Source: Sneathiella litorea (GTDB taxonomy: Bacteria > Pseudomonadota > Alphaproteobacteria > Sneathiellales > Sneathiellaceae). From it: DNA of 64,000 nucleotides. Shown here in pieces: positions 62,652-64,000 of this stretch (position 1 is its first letter; each line of letters begins with the position of its first letter). The notes beneath the pieces were generated by a model, which was not told the origin of the DNA, did not search any database, and worked only from the letters and a program-made list of their open reading frames with translations. Location: NCBI RefSeq assembly GCF_009882915.1, contig NZ_WTUW01000002.1:1454895-1518894 (forward strand), in the 5' to 3' direction. Made by a program: the position numbers and the translations under genes.

Positions 62652-63668
62652 TTAGCGATTTGCTACGCTATCTTCTGCCTTTTTCACGAGGTCCTGACCA
62701 ATGATCTCTGTCCATTTTTCGTAGACATCGCGGCTTGCCTCAACAAATTTCTGCCGCTCTTCATCTGTCAGATGCGTTACTGTCACGCCTAGGCTTTCGA
62801 GTTCCTTGTAAAGAGAATCATCTCCTTCAGTCAGACCTTTACGGGCAATCTCAATACCGTAGGCACCGGCATCAATTGCCGACTGGCGGAGAATTTCCTG
62901 ATCTTCAGGTGTAAAGTCTTTCCAGACTCTATGGCTAACAGCAAAAATCAAGGGGTCCGCTACATAGCCCCAAGTGGTTACGTACATTTGACCAACCAGG
63001 TGCATTTTGGCGATCGTGAAAATCGTCAGTGGATTTTCCTGACCATCAACCGCACCTGTCGTCAACGCAGGCTTTGCGTCTGCCCAGCTCATTTGCGCAG
63101 GATTAGCCCCGAAGGCCGTGAACGTATCGTTAAACAAAGGAGAGCCAACAACCCGGATTTTCATACCTTCCAGATCGGCTGGCGACCGCACTTCCCTTTT
63201 GGAGTTTGTCAGTTCCCGAAATCCGTTTTCAGCCCAAGCGAGAGGCTCAACGCCTTTTGAGCGGACTATTTCAAAGATTTCTTCCCCGACAGGACCGCTG
63301 GTCAATGCATCCATCGCTTTGTAATCCGGAATAAGGAACGGCAACGCGAAGATATTCATTTCCGGAATTTGCGGTGACCAGTTAATGGTGGAACTAACTG
63401 ACATGTCGATCGCACCTTTGCGTACCGCAGTGAATTCCTTGGTCTGCTCACCCGCCACAAGCTGAGTGCCCGGGTACGCCTTCATGTTGATCCTGCCGTC
63501 AGAACGTTCCCGTACGAGCTCGATCCATTTGTCCGCAGCAAGTCCCCATGGGAACGGTGCCGGCACCACAGTTGAGACCTTGTATTCAGATTTATAATCC
63601 GCCGCGAATGACGGCGAAATACTGGCGACGCCAATTAAGGCAGACGCAAGCAATGCATAAAGTTTCAT
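62652..63668 (-). CDS. TRAP transporter 5, periplasmic substrate-binding protein (DctP family)
   Basis: A 338-residue DctP-type binding protein. It starts at ATG 63668 after AGGATAAGAAA, with a Sec signal peptide (MKLYALLASALIGVASISPS, cut near SFAADY). The specificity region is LEGMKIRVVGSPLFNDTF then ALTTGAVDGQENPLTIF, typical of C4-dicarboxylate-type DctP proteins. It begins 35 bases after the partial ThDP enzyme gene, so the ligand may feed that enzyme. Confidence 0.92.
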   Translation of the reverse strand: MKLYALLASALIGVASISPSFAADYKSEYKVSTVVPAPFPWGLAADKWIELVRERSDGRINMKAYPGTQLVAGEQTKEFTAVRKGAIDMSVSSTINWSPQIPEMNIFALPFLIPDYKAMDALTSGPVGEEIFEIVRSKGVEPLAWAENGFRELTNSKREVRSPADLEGMKIRVVGSPLFNDTFTAFGANPAQMSWADAKPALTTGAVDGQENPLTIFTIAKMHLVGQMYVTTWGYVADPLIFAVSHRVWKDFTPEDQEILRQSAIDAGAYGIEIARKGLTEGDDSLYKELESLGVTVTHLTDEERQKFVEASRDVYEKWTEIIGQDLVKKAEDSVANR

Positions 63669-63703
63669 TTTCTTATCCTTCCCTATTTTAATTAAACCGC
63701 GCT

Positions 63704-64000
63704 TTACGCCACGCGGTCTCCCTTTTTGACCTGTACGGTCCTATTATCCACCGCAGGAAGCATCCTTGCGGGGTCTCTTGTGACAACAACGTCTACGACA
63801 CTTGGACGATCTTTCTCAGAAAAAGCACTTAGCAGTGCTGTTTCAAGCTGGTCTGGACTTTCAACGCGGACACCGTGACAACCCATAGCATTTGCCACGC
63901 TTGCATAATTAGTCTCTGAAAGCTCGGAAGATTGGTAGGCGCCTTCCCCATACATTAGATGTTGTAATGCCTTCACATACCCCGACGCGGCATTATTGAC
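63704..64000 (-). CDS. Thiamine-diphosphate-dependent enzyme, C-terminal part (acetolactate synthase superfamily)
   Basis: Open to the right edge; about 98 codons are visible. Reading from the edge, VNNAASGYVKALQHLMYGEG is followed by YASVANAMGCHGVRVESPDQ, which matches the C-terminal pyrophosphate-binding domain of the acetolactate synthase/benzoylformate decarboxylase superfamily. The short frame start at 63976 is internal. It is the first visible gene of the TRAP 5 operon, so it probably decarboxylates or condenses a 2-oxo acid derived from the imported compound. The active-site half is outside the window. Confidence 0.78.
   Translation of the reverse strand, partial: VNNAASGYVKALQHLMYGEGAYQSSELSETNYASVANAMGCHGVRVESPDQLETALLSAFSEKDRPSVVDVVVTRDPARMLPAVDNRTVQVKKGDRVA

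Overview
The window looks like chromosome from a marine-type alphaproteobacterium of moderate GC content. Three things suggest this: a complete enuR-uehABC-usp-eutABCDE-asnC-ssd-atf ectoine/hydroxyectoine block in the order described for Roseobacter-group bacteria, five complete TRAP transporters, and the mix of periplasmic-binding-protein importers with small catabolic operons. Genus cannot be fixed from the sequence; Sneathiella- or Kiloniella-like organisms would fit, but this is a guess. I see no rRNA, tRNA, CRISPR, prophage or insertion sequence.

Layout. 1-2.8 kb: a partial RpiR-type regulator diverging from a universal stress protein and a sodium:alanine-type symporter. 3.2-4.4 kb: a lone Rieske oxygenase. 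4.7-7.9 kb: an orphan 1084-residue protein with two nucleotide-binding-like motifs and no confident family. 8.1-16 kb: a catabolic operon on the minus strand (nitrilase, aldoxime dehydratase, complete Liv-type ABC importer) with a divergent AraC regulator. 16.4-20.4 kb: TRAP system 1 and a TauD-like dioxygenase. 20.7-23.2 kb: a three-gene cupin/FAD enzyme/glycosyltransferase cluster. 23.4-24.1 kb: a Tat-exported beta-carbonic anhydrase. 24.4-34.3 kb: a GntR-controlled catabolic region (mandelate racemase-like enzyme, aldehyde dehydrogenase, PanB-like protein without the usual metal ligands, TRAP system 2, PhyH dioxygenase, GMC oxidoreductase). 35.0-38.5 kb: a FecR-domain repeat protein and a CHASE2 histidine kinase. 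38.6-52.3 kb: the ectoine block with TRAP system 3. 52.5-53.7 kb: a Bcr/CflA-type exporter. 53.8-59.6 kb: thiolase, beta-keto acid cleavage enzyme and TRAP system 4. 59.7-60.6 kb: a YpfJ-type zinc peptidase. 60.8-64 kb: TRAP system 5 behind a partial ThDP enzyme.

How it works together. The window is a row of uptake-plus-degradation modules, most with their own importer and several with their own regulator. Five of the six importers with a binding-protein gene have a strong hairpin just after that gene, which would favour excess binding protein over membrane subunits. The least explained items are the 1084-residue orphan, the PanB-like protein, the aldoxime/nitrile operon with its own importer, and a shared palindromic motif that appears to tie the GntR region together.
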